This document shows positions 1 through 10,617 of a stretch of DNA of 64,000 bases, piece after piece. The notes below the pieces were generated by a model. That model was given only the letters and a program-made list of their open reading frames with translations. It did no database searches and was not told the DNA's origin. This stretch comes from Gyrodactylus bullatarudis (Eukaryota; Platyhelminthes; Monogenea; Gyrodactylidea; Gyrodactylidae). Each line of letters starts with the position of its first letter. Within the stretch, counting starts at the first letter, position 1. A program made the translations under genes and the position numbers. The stretch spans positions 26,670 through 90,669 of the forward strand of contig SSNU01000121.1 in assembly GCA_012064415.1 (NCBI GenBank). The letters are read 5' to 3'.

Positions 1-239
1 ATAGATGAGACTTATTTCCCGAACATAAAGTTAACAGTGTACACATTGTACGTTTAATCAGTATATTCAAAGTGTACACCATCAACCGTTCAATGTGTAC
101 ACCGAGTTTCCACATTGACCAATTAGTTGTACAGTGTACACACTGTACGTTCAGTGTATACATTGTACGAGTTTCCACTTTGAACGTAACATATATAATT
201 TTGAACCAAGTAGTTCTTCAGGGAGCTGTTCGGTATAGA
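1..239. repeat. Cluster of GTGTACAC-type palindromes; tail of a repeat
   Basis: No gene is seen. Between about 35 and 170 the palindromic core TGTACA or GTGTACAC, with variants such as GTATAC, recurs at irregular spacing, and the phrase GAGTTTCCAC occurs twice. The last 50 bases (about 190-239) match, in reverse complement, the stretch at 49924-49975 that lies at the end of a decayed LINE, and in both places a copy of the same fold-back MITE follows directly. Function is unknown; a degenerate tandem repeat is the simplest reading. Confidence 0.45.
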
Positions 240-608
240 TTGACTATAACGTTGTTCGCTTGCTACATTAATATGTTGTCTTCTGGCTTGTATTGGTCTA
301 TCTGTAGAAAAAGAAAGGGGAGAGAATGGTGTAGTATTTCTAAAAAAATAAGGATTATAAAAATTATAGTGATTGTTACAGTGATCAGAATTATTAGAGT
401 AATAACTCTGACAATATAATGCATCACTTGAAAGAAAATTAAAATTAAGATTAGAATAAAAAACATTTAGATTACACTGATAAAAATAGTTAGGACTCAC
501 ACTAATAATAATACTACACCTTTCTCTCCCCTTTCTTTTTCTACAGATAGACCAATACAAGCCAGAAGACAACATATTAATGTAGCAAGCGAACAACGTT
601 ATAGTCAA
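240..608. mobile_element. Fold-back MITE, copy 1 (TIR about 88 bases)
   Basis: The terminal inverted repeat begins TTGACTATAACGTTGTTCGC at 240 and its reverse complement ends at 608. The arms (about 240-330 and 520-608) are nearly identical over about 88 bases and include a run like AGAAAGGGGAGAG. The 190-base middle has no transposase coding; the reading frames across it are accidents of the palindrome. A second complete copy lies at 49696-49923 with a shorter middle, and one-armed remnants lie at 45766-45860 and 58468-58553. It is a non-autonomous DNA transposon whose superfamily I cannot assign. Confidence 0.75.
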
Positions 609-1417
609 AAGATTTTATAAATTTTAAAATTAATTGAACTTTCAATACACATATTTAGGAAAATAATTCAACCCTCTTTGCAACCCTCTAGGACTTTCTC
701 AAAACCTACAAGTGTTTTGTATTATTAAAAGTCCTTCAAACAGAGGTTATCTTTTAGAAAAATTCTCTACTGTCACTTAAAGGTTAGAAAATATGAGATT
801 TTGTTATTCTGTATCGTTGAATTAAGGCTTTTTTCGGATCTACGGTGTATTGTGTTGAGCTGCACGCGAATCTTCATGTTAATAAAATGAATCCATCATG
901 ATTATGAAATTTTTTTCGCAAATAGTTAGACAAGACACAAGAAAAAGAGTAAAAATATCAAATTACTTCAAAAAATGGGTTAGAATACTGGATGCAATTT
1001 GTCTTCAAAATATTTATAAACTCAATTATATTTAAAAATGAAAAAGTTTGATTTACTTATCTGAGTTATGCCTGAAAATGAATTATCATTTTAAATAATG
1101 CAGAATTCATGCTAACTGAATCAAGTACAGGGACTTCTCTAATAATTATATATAAAAGAGACCAACTCGATAAAAAATAATCGACCCTCTACTATAAAGT
1201 AGTCGTATTAAAATTATAATAATAAAATCAATCACAATTTTTCTAATGTTTTTTTCAGTCATACGATTGAAACGAACTCATATTTAGGTTCGTTATGCAT
1301 AAATCTGCCATATACTAACGTTTCAAAGCAACAGATTCTAAGATGACGATTTTAAGTTTTTTTCAAAATTCATCGATAAAATTTATACCATTCGATTGAT
1401 GTTATATTAAAGAATGG
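609..1417. other. Gene-free AT-rich stretch
   Basis: No coding frame with recognisable similarity, no RNA gene and no clear repeat is visible here. It is ordinary AT-rich intergenic sequence. Confidence 0.6.
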
Positions 1418-2850
1418 ATTAGTCACCTGTAATTATCCTCTTTCATTCGACACTAAAATCGACATACAGGAAAAATATAGAAAAATTAATCTGATTTTAA
1501 GCTTATAAAAATCAACCCCCCTCCCCAATGTACGATATCATTCTGATCAGAATTTAATTCTCTATTGATTTATATGAAAATCTCAACTTTTTGAAAATTT
1601 TATACCAGGACCCTAATAGGCCTACTTCAAAATACAATGTAGTAATGTAGAAGGGTGTGAGTATACAAAATACCACTTCATCGTTTAGATTTATTGACAA
1701 TTCATTCATATAAAAACGACTAGAACAAATGGAGATCTGTTCGACTCATCAATGTGACACGAATGAAGACTTAAGCAGTTAGAAAGATCGAGAAAATTCA
1801 CAAGCCAAAATCTTTACCTAAATTTCGTTCAACTCAAAGCACAAATGTGAACCAGGATGAAAAACGAAGCTGACTTTCCAGGAGAGGAAGTAATGCGGAG
1901 GTGCTTGTTCTTTAATCTTCCTCGTGAACCTTAATCAGTAATTACTACCGTTATAAAATAAAAAAATTTTTTCACGAAACATTATTAAATTTCAGCTAAC
2001 TCACATTTAAAAATTGCAAAATTTGTTTGAAAAATCAGTAAAAATACTTATTAACTGCGCAATTTTACTTACTGCGTTCGGTTACTGTCTCGGTTCGCTT
2101 TCCATAGAAACATGGATAATTTAGTTATTAAATAAAACAAGGAGCAGTTTATATGCCTGTTTTACTATCTGATATATTAGTTTTGATTAAAAATAATGTT
2201 TAGGTAAAAGCTCTGTAATTTGATAAGACTCGTTTGAACAAGAAAGAATGGTAGACAAAAAATAAAATTATTCAGTTCATTTTGCTTCAAGTTAATTCTA
2301 ATGATTTTAATTGTAAAATTTTCTCCTTCTTGACAACTAAGTTCATACGAGAACAAATTACTTGTTGGGGATTACCTTCTAAATAACTTAAATATACAGC
2401 ATCAGCGCGTTGAGCAGTATAGATACGTTTCAGAAAGTGTGATTTTTTATAAAGCTACAAATCGAAGAAATCTGATTTTTCAAAATATTCTAATCAATGA
2501 GGCTGTAAATAATAAGAATATGCTTTTCATGAATAATGCCTTTATTCCGAACATACTCATAATTTTGATACATGCCAAAAAAGTACAAACTTGCGTAAAT
2601 CTATATCCTAATTTCTTTTCTTCATTTTTGACTGGCTCATTCCTGTTTTCAGAACTGACAAAAATTTCAATTAAAAAATTCAACTAATAAGTAGTATTAT
2701 CTAGCTTGAGATTCCTGATGTTCTCGAATATATTATCATTTTGCTGACTAATGTCTTGCATTTTGTAGGTAGAAAACAAAAATATATTCTGGGTGAATAC
2801 GAGCTCTTTATTTTCGTCGGTTCTCATCAGAACCTACACCGACCCCTAGT

Positions 2851-3560
2851 TTGATCTATATCCTTAGGATTCTCATAATGACGGTAAGGAATATTGATTT
2901 TCGATTTGGTGGATGCTACTTTAAACAAATAGATGGGGTCGCAATGGGAAGTCCAATTGGTTCTTTGCTTGCTGACTTGTTTTTTGCCTCTCTTGAATCC
3001 TGTAAGATGAACAGTTTTATCGATCGGAGCCGCCTGTTGATGAACCGTTTTTGGTCCTTGATGGTAGCAACGATGTAGATGAAATTCTTCTCAACTGAAT
3101 GCAATGCAGCAAAATATCGATTTCACAAAGGAAGACGAAGATGATGAGTCATTAAATTTTCTAGATGTTCTCGTGACCAAAAATAATGAAGTTGCCCAAA
3201 CGAGGATGTACAGGAAAGCTTTGGTTCCATCACAATTTCTCCTTTCTTGAGCGTGCCAGAAGAAGTCTGGTACAAAACGAATTTCCTGAAAATCGCTCAT
3301 CCAAACTTCCAGTTCACTATGGAAATACAAAAGGATAATCAGATGCCCTTTTTAGGTGTCAAGAATTTTAGAAACGAAGACAACTCTACGACCAGACGAA
3401 TCCATCATAAATCAACATAAAGTGGTCAGGTTTTGATATACAACTCCTATTCTCCAATTCAGACGAAAAGGGAACTAGCCATTGCGATGGTGAAGAGGGT
3501 GATAAGAATCGTATCTGATCAAGTTTGGGATGACGAAAGAGAGAGTAAGGTGATATGTTA
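2851..3560 (+). pseudogene. Penelope-like element reverse-transcriptase remnant
   Basis: The frame at 2880-3010 reads through FKQIDGVAMGSPIGSLLADL, the conserved Penelope-type RT palm motif preceding the catalytic box. Further downstream, in shifted frames, are pieces such as FTKEDEDDESLNFLDVLVTK and FTMEIQKDNQMPFLGVKNF, which look like the post-catalytic 'MPFLD' region of PLE RT occurring twice; the fragment may be rearranged or built from two copies. Several stops and frameshifts are present, no GIY-YIG domain follows, and it is clearly dead. It differs in sequence from the PLE at 4917-7337, so it is another lineage. Confidence 0.8.
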
Positions 3561-3889
3561 TCAGCACAGAAAAAAAAAACAAATTAAGCCCTAAAAGAAG
3601 CTTATAAGTATGTAAAACTTAGGGTAGTCTTCAAAACTAGAAACCTTTTAATAACTTTTCTGAAGATAGACTTAGTTTCAGAATTTGCTTTTTCTATTTT
3701 TCATTCGACTAATTGAATGTTACCACTTTATAACTGAGTTTTATTCAACTTGATACCTATATAATAGCTTTCAAAATAATTTAATACAGAGGATTATTCC
3801 AACTTTTTAAACATGGATAACTTATGAGTGGAAAAAGATCGAAAAACAATCTCGAAAGAAATCATCTATTTGTATATTAGAGCCTATCT

Positions 3890-4660
3890 TAAGTATGAGA
3901 AAAGCTACCAAAGAACACCTTAATAGCTAACAAGGAAATTGGACGCCCTCACCAATCTGTATTGTATTGTCTCAATCATAGGATTTCCGTGAAAACAGGT
4001 CCAAAATTAGAAATTCTATACTCACTAAGCAGAAAAATAAAATTTCTCGTGATGGAAAAGATATTTCCATACTCAAAGATGAAGTTTCAACTCGATTTGA
4101 GATCTAATTCAAGATCCATTCAGCGTTATTTGAAAAGAGATCCTAATGTCTTCTGGGGAAGACCCAAAACTGTTTCGAATCTTAAAAGTACAATAAAAAT
4201 ATGCTAGGAATGATTGGACAACTGATTAAATAGTCGAGAATCAAGACTGGTCTAAAGTTATCTTCCCAGATGAAAAATAAATAACCTAGATCGTCCTTAT
4301 GGACTAACTTTATGCTAGCTTGACAAAACTATGCCAAAGATTACTCGTTTCAAAAGAGGATTGGAAGGCGGTAGTGTTATGGTTTGGGGATCCATAACAG
4401 CAAAAAGTACTGGTAGTATTGTTGTAAGATCAACTATCGCCCTTCAGAGAGAAAAAAATTAACGGAAAACTCATTTTTCAGCCATATAATTTGCAATGCC
4501 ACCGATCTGCTTCAAAAAGATAAAGGTTTTGAGAAAGAAATATTGAAGTATTAGCTTGGTCAGCTCGTAGGCCAAATTTGAATCCCATTGAGAATCTCTA
4601 GAGGATTTTGATGCAAAAAGTATACGAAAATGGGATAATATTTCTAAACAGGCACAACTT
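3890..4660 (+). pseudogene. Tc1/mariner transposase remnant
   Basis: Pieces of a Tc1-type transposase appear in order: a helix-turn-helix-like start (3928-4200), DWSKVIFPDEK near 4245 (first catalytic aspartate region), GGSVMVWGSITAKSTGS near 4365-4420, and SARRPNLNPIENL near 4560-4600, the DPNPIE-type box before the third catalytic acid. Stops and shifts interrupt every segment, including a stop in place of the tryptophan normally following NPIENL. It lies between the long inverted arms that probably belonged to the same element. Confidence 0.75.
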
Positions 4661-4980
4661 GGTTGAAAATATACATACATATAAATATAAAAGTGTAAAA
4701 TAAATACATGAAGATATACAGGTGAGAACCGTATTTGTTGAGTGCAAAACTACACCTCCATTCATTTGTGTACATTTGTGTATTTTCACAGATTTTCAAT
4801 AAATAAATGACTTGTAATTGTACTTCGAAGTAGGTCTATTAGGGTCCCGGTATAAAATTTTGTCTAAAAATTTCAAAAAGTTGAGATTTTGAGATCAATC
4901 GATAGAGAATTAAATTGAAAAAAAAATTTTAAAAATTAAATTTCCTTACTAAACCTGATAAGGGTAAAGGGATAGTTATA

Positions 4981-6200
4981 ATGTATAAGGAGGATTATTA
5001 TAGAGCAGGTTTAGATTTTCTTTCTGATGAAAGTAAATTTATTAACACAGGGCAAGATAGATCAACTTATTATAAGGAAATGGAATCCATGGAACGTTCC
5101 ATGTATAAGATAGCAAAGGGATTGTTTGATAGGAATTTAATTTCTGATAAAACCAGAAGTTTTATAGCTAGGAAACATACGAGGATGTCTAGATTATATC
5201 TACATCCTAAGACACATAAGATAGTAGATAATATCATTCCTGAGGTTTTTCCTATCCGGCCGATCTTGGATATGTCGTCATGTCCACAACATAATTTAGC
5301 CAAGTGGTTAATCGACGTATTGAAACCAATACATTCTTATTATGCTAAATATGTTGTTAAAGATACTTTTTCTTTTGTCGATAAGGTTAAGGATTTAAAT
5401 ATTGGTTTAAACGAAATGGTTTCATTAGATGTTAGTTCTTTGTTTCCTAATGTTCCTATTGAGGAGACCCTTGATGTTATTAAATCTTTTATTGATGAAC
5501 ATGATGGTTTTGAACTACAGAGTAATGAGATAGCAGATCTTGTTAGGATTTGCTGTACTAATGTTCCTTTGTCTTTTCAAAACAAGGTGTTTATTCAAAA
5601 AGATGGTATAGCTATGGGATCACCTCTAAGTCTTCTTTTAGCAGATATCTTCTTAGGTTGGTTAGAATTAAATAAAATGTCTGATACTATCAAATACTAT
5701 TTATACATCAGATATGTTGGTGACACTTTTATTTTGATGAAGCCAAATGTTTCAATAGACGATTTTTTCTTAAAGATGAATTCGTTTCATCCTAATATTA
5801 AATTTACTATGGAAAAAGAGTCTAATGTCTTAGATGTCAAACTAACTAGGAAGGAGGATGGGTCAATACTAAGAAATGTCTGCAAGAAGAAGACTGATAA
5901 TGGAAAATATCTTCATTATGCCAGTTTCAGTCCTTTGGTCAGTCTCATAAGGTTGGCTTAGTAATTGGTCTAGGAAAGAGGATAAGAAGAATTGCTAATC
6001 CAGGGGAATGGCCAAAAGAAATAGAAGAGTCAAAGTTACGTTTAAATGAAAATGGTTATCCCAACAGATTTGTTGACAAATTCATCAATATGTCTGTAAA
6101 GGAAAGAACTGTCCTTTTAGATTCAGCAACGTTTGCATTCCGGGAATGGAAAGGGCCTGTTGGATTTTTGGATCCATCAAGAGTTGATACCAAGTATTAA
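4981..6200 (+). pseudogene. PLE reverse transcriptase (frameshifted)
   Basis: The first 326 residues run in one frame (4981-5961). They contain RLYLHPKTHK and PIRPILDMS (template-binding fingers), SLDVSSLFPNVPIEET (RT motif A with the first Asp), DGIAMGSPLSLLLADI (motif B) and YIRYVGDTFIL (motif C, where the usual D-D pair reads G-D, so a catalytic Asp is lost). After a one-base shift near 5938 the sequence resumes as a linker, HKVGLVIGLGKRIRRI, and ends at VDTKY near 6200. The lost Asp and the shift show that it is not functional. No telomeric function can be claimed. Confidence 0.85.
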
Positions 6201-6714
6201 CAGGGTTGCTCTCCAGGAGGGAACCATTAAACCTACTGTCTTGGGACTCCTCATTGGCATTAGGGACCTTTGGGGTAAAACAGAATCAATGTTAAAATTT
6301 TCCATCTAAGCGTGTTCGTATTCGAATTCAGAGAAAAGATTGCCGCGCCGCGGCTTTTTATAACAATTCTTTATTTTATATTATTTTTTACAATTTGTTT
6401 TTCTTTTCTTGCTTTACCCTCCAGTTCGACTTTAATACCAATTTATAACTTTCTATTTCACTATACTGTGATTGTTATCTAGTTTGATATTAATTATTAC
6501 TAGTTCGTCACTATACTGTGACTCACTGTTGTCATATTTTACTGCATCACTATACTGTAATTGCCTATTTTATTTATGTTTATAATAGTTATTCTTTAGA
6601 TTACTGTAACCACTATACTGTGATTACTCTTAATATTACTATGCTAACTTGCTTACTAAGCCACACTATGCTGTGATCGCCACATTACCCCCTCTTTTAA
6701 TGCGGAGCATCAAG
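6201..6714 (+). other. Non-coding gap inside the PLE, possible intron
   Basis: There is no coding continuity between the RT linker and the endonuclease frame. The segment contains a 13-base GC palindrome at about 6340-6352 in otherwise AT-rich DNA, then five spaced copies of a motif close to TCACTATACTGTGA (starting near 6458, 6508, 6547, 6611 and 6663). Its position between RT and GIY-YIG resembles that of the non-coding break in the PLE copy at 59.6-60.8 kb, which suggests a spliced intron at this site, though no splice site is certain. Confidence 0.4.
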
Positions 6715-7111
6715 GGTATACAAAATCTCCATTTCTGGTAGATTGAAAATTGTATTTAAAACCTAAAGATTATTCAGTTTGATTCATAAGGATTTACTAA
6801 AACCTGAAGAAAAGACTCTTTTAATTTATAAATTCCAATGTGACTGTGGAGCTTCTTATATAGGTCGTACAATTAGGAAATTATAAACAAGATCAAATGA
6901 TCACCTCAAGAAGGATACAGCTGTGACCAGACATATCAAACAGGAGAATCATGTAGCTTCAATTTCCAATTTCTCAATTTTGTATAAAAATGCGGGTGAT
7001 GACAGCACGGATTTGTGGGTGAAGGAGAAATTCTTCATCAATCACTTTAAGCCAAATCTGCGTGTTCAAAAAAACTACTCTTATAACCTTCAATTACCCT
7101 GGCCTATGTGA
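6715..7111 (+). pseudogene. PLE GIY-YIG endonuclease domain (one internal stop)
   Basis: The frame reads LIYKFQCDCGASYIGRTIRK, in which LIY and YIG are the two halves of the GIY-YIG motif and CDC is the CxC typical of PLE endonucleases. A stop codon near 6884 interrupts it. It continues with HIKQENHVASISNFSILYK and FFINHFKPNLRVQKNYSYN, the family's usual C-terminal end with a conserved Glu (in KEKFF) and Asn, and stops at 7109-7111. The domain nicks the target DNA for target-primed reverse transcription. A minus-strand homologue lies at 45033-45160. Confidence 0.85.
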
Positions 7112-7269
7112 GCTTTTTCCACCTTTCTCTCCACTGTTGCTATTTATTGGAGAGTTTTGGTGTTTTTTCAGCTCACATATAATCTAATTTTCAACTTTTA
7201 CTATACTTCTTTCAAAATTTGTAAAATATTATTTTCGATGAATTCTTAACTTTTATCATTATTTATGTG

Positions 7270-7308
7270 TCACTACTGATGAATCATAAAGAAATGTACA
7301 TTTAGTGA
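7270..7308 (+). ncRNA. Hammerhead-ribozyme-like motif in the PLE 3' tail
   Basis: In order: TCACTA, CTGATGA (7276-7282), 8 bases, GAAA (7291-7294), TGTACATT, TAGTGA. TCACTA and TAGTGA can form a perfect 6-bp helix I, ATGTACAT is the short palindromic helix III, and T7302 would be the cleavage-site H17. Helix II, the 8 bases ATCATAAA, pairs very poorly, so this copy may be weak or dead. Hammerheads with short palindromic helix III are known in PLE terminal repeats. Related motifs lie at 17183-17217 (minus) and 45185-45215. Confidence 0.55.
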
Positions 7309-7852
7309 ATAAAATTACCTTTTCTTATATACCTACAAATTAAATTCTGATCAGAATGGTATCGTATATTTGGGAGGGGGAATCGATTTTTATAAGCTTA
7401 AAATCAGATTAAAGTCGGCCCAGATAATTTTTCTACATTTTTCATGAATCTCGATTTTAGTGTCGAAAGAAAGAGGATAATTATAGGTGACTAATACATT
7501 TCTAAATTTAATTATCTTTTCTTAACTTTTAACAGTTTCCAAAATACAAAAAAATCGATATGAGGTTTTTCTTGATTTTTTTCACTAGATTTTGTGTATA
7601 AGAATGTTCAGTGAACATTGTTCCCCCCAAGGAATATAAGATAAACCTTGAAATGGAAAAACTATTGTGTCCCCTTACCGTGTAAAAGATTGTGAAATAT
7701 TAATTTAGTCTATAATTATAATTATAATTACATGAGTAGCATTCAGTCACGCGTCATCTATGTATAGACACTTGGTTCTTAATTACACCTGTATGACTAA
7801 TTAAAAATCAAAAACGAATTTCATCGTAAGTAATTTTTTTATCTTACTTTAT

Positions 7853-8056
7853 TTGAGACAGCAGAGGCTCTTTTCATTGAAAAAGAAAAGCCTAACTTGT
7901 GCGTACAGAGAGTAGCTATCAAACCACTAGTCTTACCCAGAGGAACTTTGAAAACAATAGACACGAATGAAGAGACCAGAGAGAAATTTGCTAATTCCCA
8001 ACCTTCAACCAGATCCAGACCAAGAAAAAGGAATATGGCGGAAGGAAACCAAGATT
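7853..8056 (+). pseudogene. PLE endonuclease C-terminal remnant, second lineage
   Basis: The frame reads ALFIEKEKPNLCVQRVAIKP and ends in an arginine-rich tail at TAG 8054-8056. It matches the C-terminal end of the PLE at 59.6 kb, which reads FISKLKPNLCVQKM. No GIY-YIG motif or RT precedes it, so it is a 5'-truncated insertion. The 290 bases downstream, to about 8345, are probably its 3' untranslated tail. 7496-7852 shows nothing recognisable. Confidence 0.6.
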
Positions 8057-8371
8057 AGAAAAAGATAACCAGATATTTCTCTCAAAATTAATACTAATAG
8101 AACTCAGATAATCAAACTCAAACCATTATTTTTCAAAGTCCTGTTTAGCATGATCTATTCCATTGAAAGACCATATACAAATGTACATTGTACAAAGAAC
8201 CAGTATGGACACGCACATGGTAACTCTCCCATAGCCAAATCTACTCGCATAACACCAACACCAAGAAAACTACAGAGAAGTACCAAAATAAGCACACAAA
8301 AACGCACTCACCTCTAAGGAGGTGAACAAAAAGAAGGGCCAATCAGATCTATTTGACAATTTTTATAAAAA

Positions 8372-8537
8372 CCAAAATTTAGCTATGAAGATACCAAGTT
8401 ATTTGGCCAAAAATATTACCAATGCAATTTCATATTGTGGACTTAAATTTAAACTTTAATTGATCCAGAAACCTATCAAACTGGTAGGGTTATGAAGGTT
8501 CAAAAAAATTGGAAAATGGACATCGGCACCGAAAGGG
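8372..8537. mobile_element. piggyBac-type MITE, left-truncated copy
   Basis: About 165 bases closely match 24865-25022, including TTTGGCCAAAAATATTAC, and end in CGGCACCGAAAGGG followed by TTAA at 8538-8541. In the complete copy (24834-25022) the same terminus faces an inverted partner. TTAA beside a CCC/GGG terminus is the signature of piggyBac-type insertion. The left terminus is missing here. Confidence 0.65.
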
Positions 8538-8541
8538 TTAA

Positions 8542-9507
8542 TTAAGATTTTTTTAGATAAAGCGAGAAAGTATGAAATTCTGCGTTGAATGATAGGGTTT
8601 TTAGGTTGGTTTGAGGAAAATAACCCACTAAAATCTGCGGTGAAAGTTAAAAAAAATTTTTTTTAATATTTGGTTAAATTTTCTGTCCAACAATAGTCTG
8701 ATATACAATTCTCTGATAACACGGGTAGTGATTTGGAAATTTTTTTTATAAGATCTTGATCAGGTTTAACTTTTCTGGAATAAAATTTTGTGCTGATTTC
8801 AGATCTGCTTTCAGAATTTCGCTAGCGTTAATATTTTGGCCGCTATGGCCAAAAAAACAAAAATTGCTAATTTTGAGTATCTCAGTGAACTTAATTGATA
8901 TTATTGGTATGAAAACATAGGAATCCGAAATTGATTTTATCCTCATTAAAAAGAGCATAAATTTTCGCGTTGATTGGTGAGTAATACGCGAATTTAGCAA
9001 TTAAAAACGTGCGTCAAGTTAGAAAAAATTGAAAAATCCTTAAAAATACATATTTTTCGAGTGTTTTTCTTCTTTTTTGACGTGTAGATTTAATAAAATT
9101 TGAAATTTTAAAAATCATTCCAATGTAAAATTTAATTTTCTTTCGAATGGTGCCCTTTTTATTAGCGTAGGATCAGTCGTTTGGAGGTTATTAAGCTTTT
9201 TCCAAGCCAGAATTTTTATCAATTTTCATTTCTGAATTCTCATTGGTTTAATCATATTGATGAATGAAAGCATGAATTAGACAGAATACTTTTATTGGTG
9301 GAAATTTTTTTTTAGATTTTTGTAGAATATATTGAGTTCTAGTATTAATTTCAGAAAAATGATACTCTCTCTTGTAAATATAAAAATATTGAGTAAAAAT
9401 TTAGACTCTTATTCTGGGTATTTTATGAGCCAGCAGTAGTCACTCAGACAATGATCCATGTTATCTTATGAATATCTTTCTTCAATAAATTTCAGAGTTT
9501 GGTGCAT
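8542..9507. other. Gene-free AT-rich stretch
   Basis: No convincing coding frame or structured repeat is seen. An 84-codon open frame on the minus strand (8746-9000) has no recognisable motif and AT-rich composition, and I treat it as chance. Confidence 0.5.
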
Positions 9508-10030
9508 TTACTCACCTTGCTCATCAGAAATAGTTCCAAGGGGAACTTGATGAAAGAAATCATAATGATAACGAAGAAAATGTAGCTTAAGACTCATGAG
9601 ACAACCTAGCTCAGAATAAGATTCCAAAAGTTCTTCAACGAGCTCTCTTGCTTTAGGGTGTCTATTATTACCGAAAAAGTTCAAGCAAAGACTTTTAAAT
9701 GCTTCCCATGCTCTCACTTCTCCATCTATGAGAGAGAAACAAAATGCATCATCCTTTATCAAATCATTTATTTGGGGACCAGTAAAAATTCCCTCATTAA
9801 TTTTACCTGTGGATAAATAGCTAAATTTTTCATAAAGGTAAGCAAGACTATGAGAGTTTCTCATGACAAGAGCCTTTATAAACTGCTTGAAAACTCCTAA
9901 TTTGATATGTAAAGGAGGAAGCAATATTCTTTCATTCTCTACAAGAGGTGGATAAATTCTATTATTACCCAATTCTTCTGTCCTAGGCATAGGAACAAAA
10001 TTATAATTATCTATCGACCTACTCCCCTGT
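9508..10030 (-). pseudogene. Fragment of an uncharacterised arthropod transposon-type ORF
   Basis: The frame (9508-9990, open a little further upstream) includes ILLPPLHIKLGVFKQF, EGIFTGPQINDLIKDD, AWEAFKSLCLNFFGNNR, MSLKLHFLRYHYDFF and ISDEQGE. I recall this series (PPLHIKLG, GPQI, NFLGN, SLKIHFL, SDEHGE) from a multi-copy ORF in many arthropod genomes without an agreed function; it looks transposon-derived. A GTGAGT donor-like site follows SDEQG, so the last codons may be intronic. A piece of what I believe is the same family lies on the opposite strand at 10618-10809. Confidence 0.55.
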
Positions 10031-10617
10031 CTTATGCTGATTAGAGAAAGCCCTTTTTATTCAAAACCAAAAACTGATACATCTTAAAGAGGATCAGTTA
10101 AAATATGTAATATTTATAACAAGCTAATGGGTATGTCCGAAATAGAGCTCATTCTTGTGAAAATCTTGGACTTCTCTCTTTTACAGAACTTGTTTTTCCA
10201 CGAAACAAAATTTTTAAGGGAGTCATATAAATTTGCCCTTTTTATAAAGGATTTTTTTTCATTTTTTTCGAAGATTGTGCAAATTTTTTATCATTGTTTA
10301 ATAAACAATGTCTATCTTGATCTGAGTTGAATTTTCATTTTCTGAATCTAATTTTTGGATATATGTTGGTATCAAAGGGCTTGGAAGAGACGAGTTTGAC
10401 AGGTATTTTAAAAATCATAAAATTCCAAAAATACTTGGCTGAAAACTTCGAGTAGAATTCTCTCTCATTACTTGGCTCATTCGGAAATGATTCTGATTTG
10501 AATGATTGCTGAAGGGGGCGAGAAGAGTGAACTCTGAATAGGATTGAAAATTATAGCCAAGACTTATGATTATTCGTTCTTCTAAAACTAAATTATGAAT
10601 CTAAGTCATTTGACAAA

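Larger units (their letters stand above)
4917..7337 (+). mobile_element. Nearly complete Penelope-like element (PLE) with target-site duplication
   Basis: The element is flanked by the 9-base direct repeat AATTAAATT (4908-4916 and 7338-7346). Removing 4917-7346 restores an uninterrupted copy of the inverted arm seen at 1418-1643, so both ends are fixed by comparison. In order it carries an RT frame (4981-5961, continuing after a shift to about 6200), a non-coding gap with five copies of a quasi-palindromic motif (6459-6676), a GIY-YIG endonuclease frame (about 6715-7111) and a 3' tail with a hammerhead-like motif (7270-7308). PLEs move by target-primed reverse transcription using the RT and the endonuclease. 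This copy is inactive. Confidence 0.88.
1418..7495 (+). mobile_element. Decayed Tc1-like transposon with long inverted repeats, holding nested insertions
   Basis: The left arm 1418-1643 is repeated in reverse complement as 4810-4916 plus 7347-7495; the right arm is split by the Penelope-like element at 4917-7337. Outer ends read ATTAGTCACC and GGTGACTAAT. Between the arms lie a broken Tc1/mariner transposase (3890-4660) and a piece of another Penelope-like element (2851-3560). Long arms around a Tc1-type transposase fit an IR/DR-type Tc1 element, but the interior is so rearranged that the arms could belong to a different element. 1644-2850 shows nothing recognisable. Confidence 0.55.

Noticed and set aside
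72..608. Open frames of 115, 161 and 67 codons on both strands
   Set aside because: They read across the arms of the MITE; the two longest encode the same arm sequence in opposite strands, as a palindrome must.
2439..2687. 82-codon frame with a mirror frame on the other strand
   Set aside because: AT-rich, no motif, equal openness on both strands; chance.
8170..8200. AAATGTACATTG near the second PLE tail as another hammerhead
   Set aside because: There is no CTGATGA core upstream.
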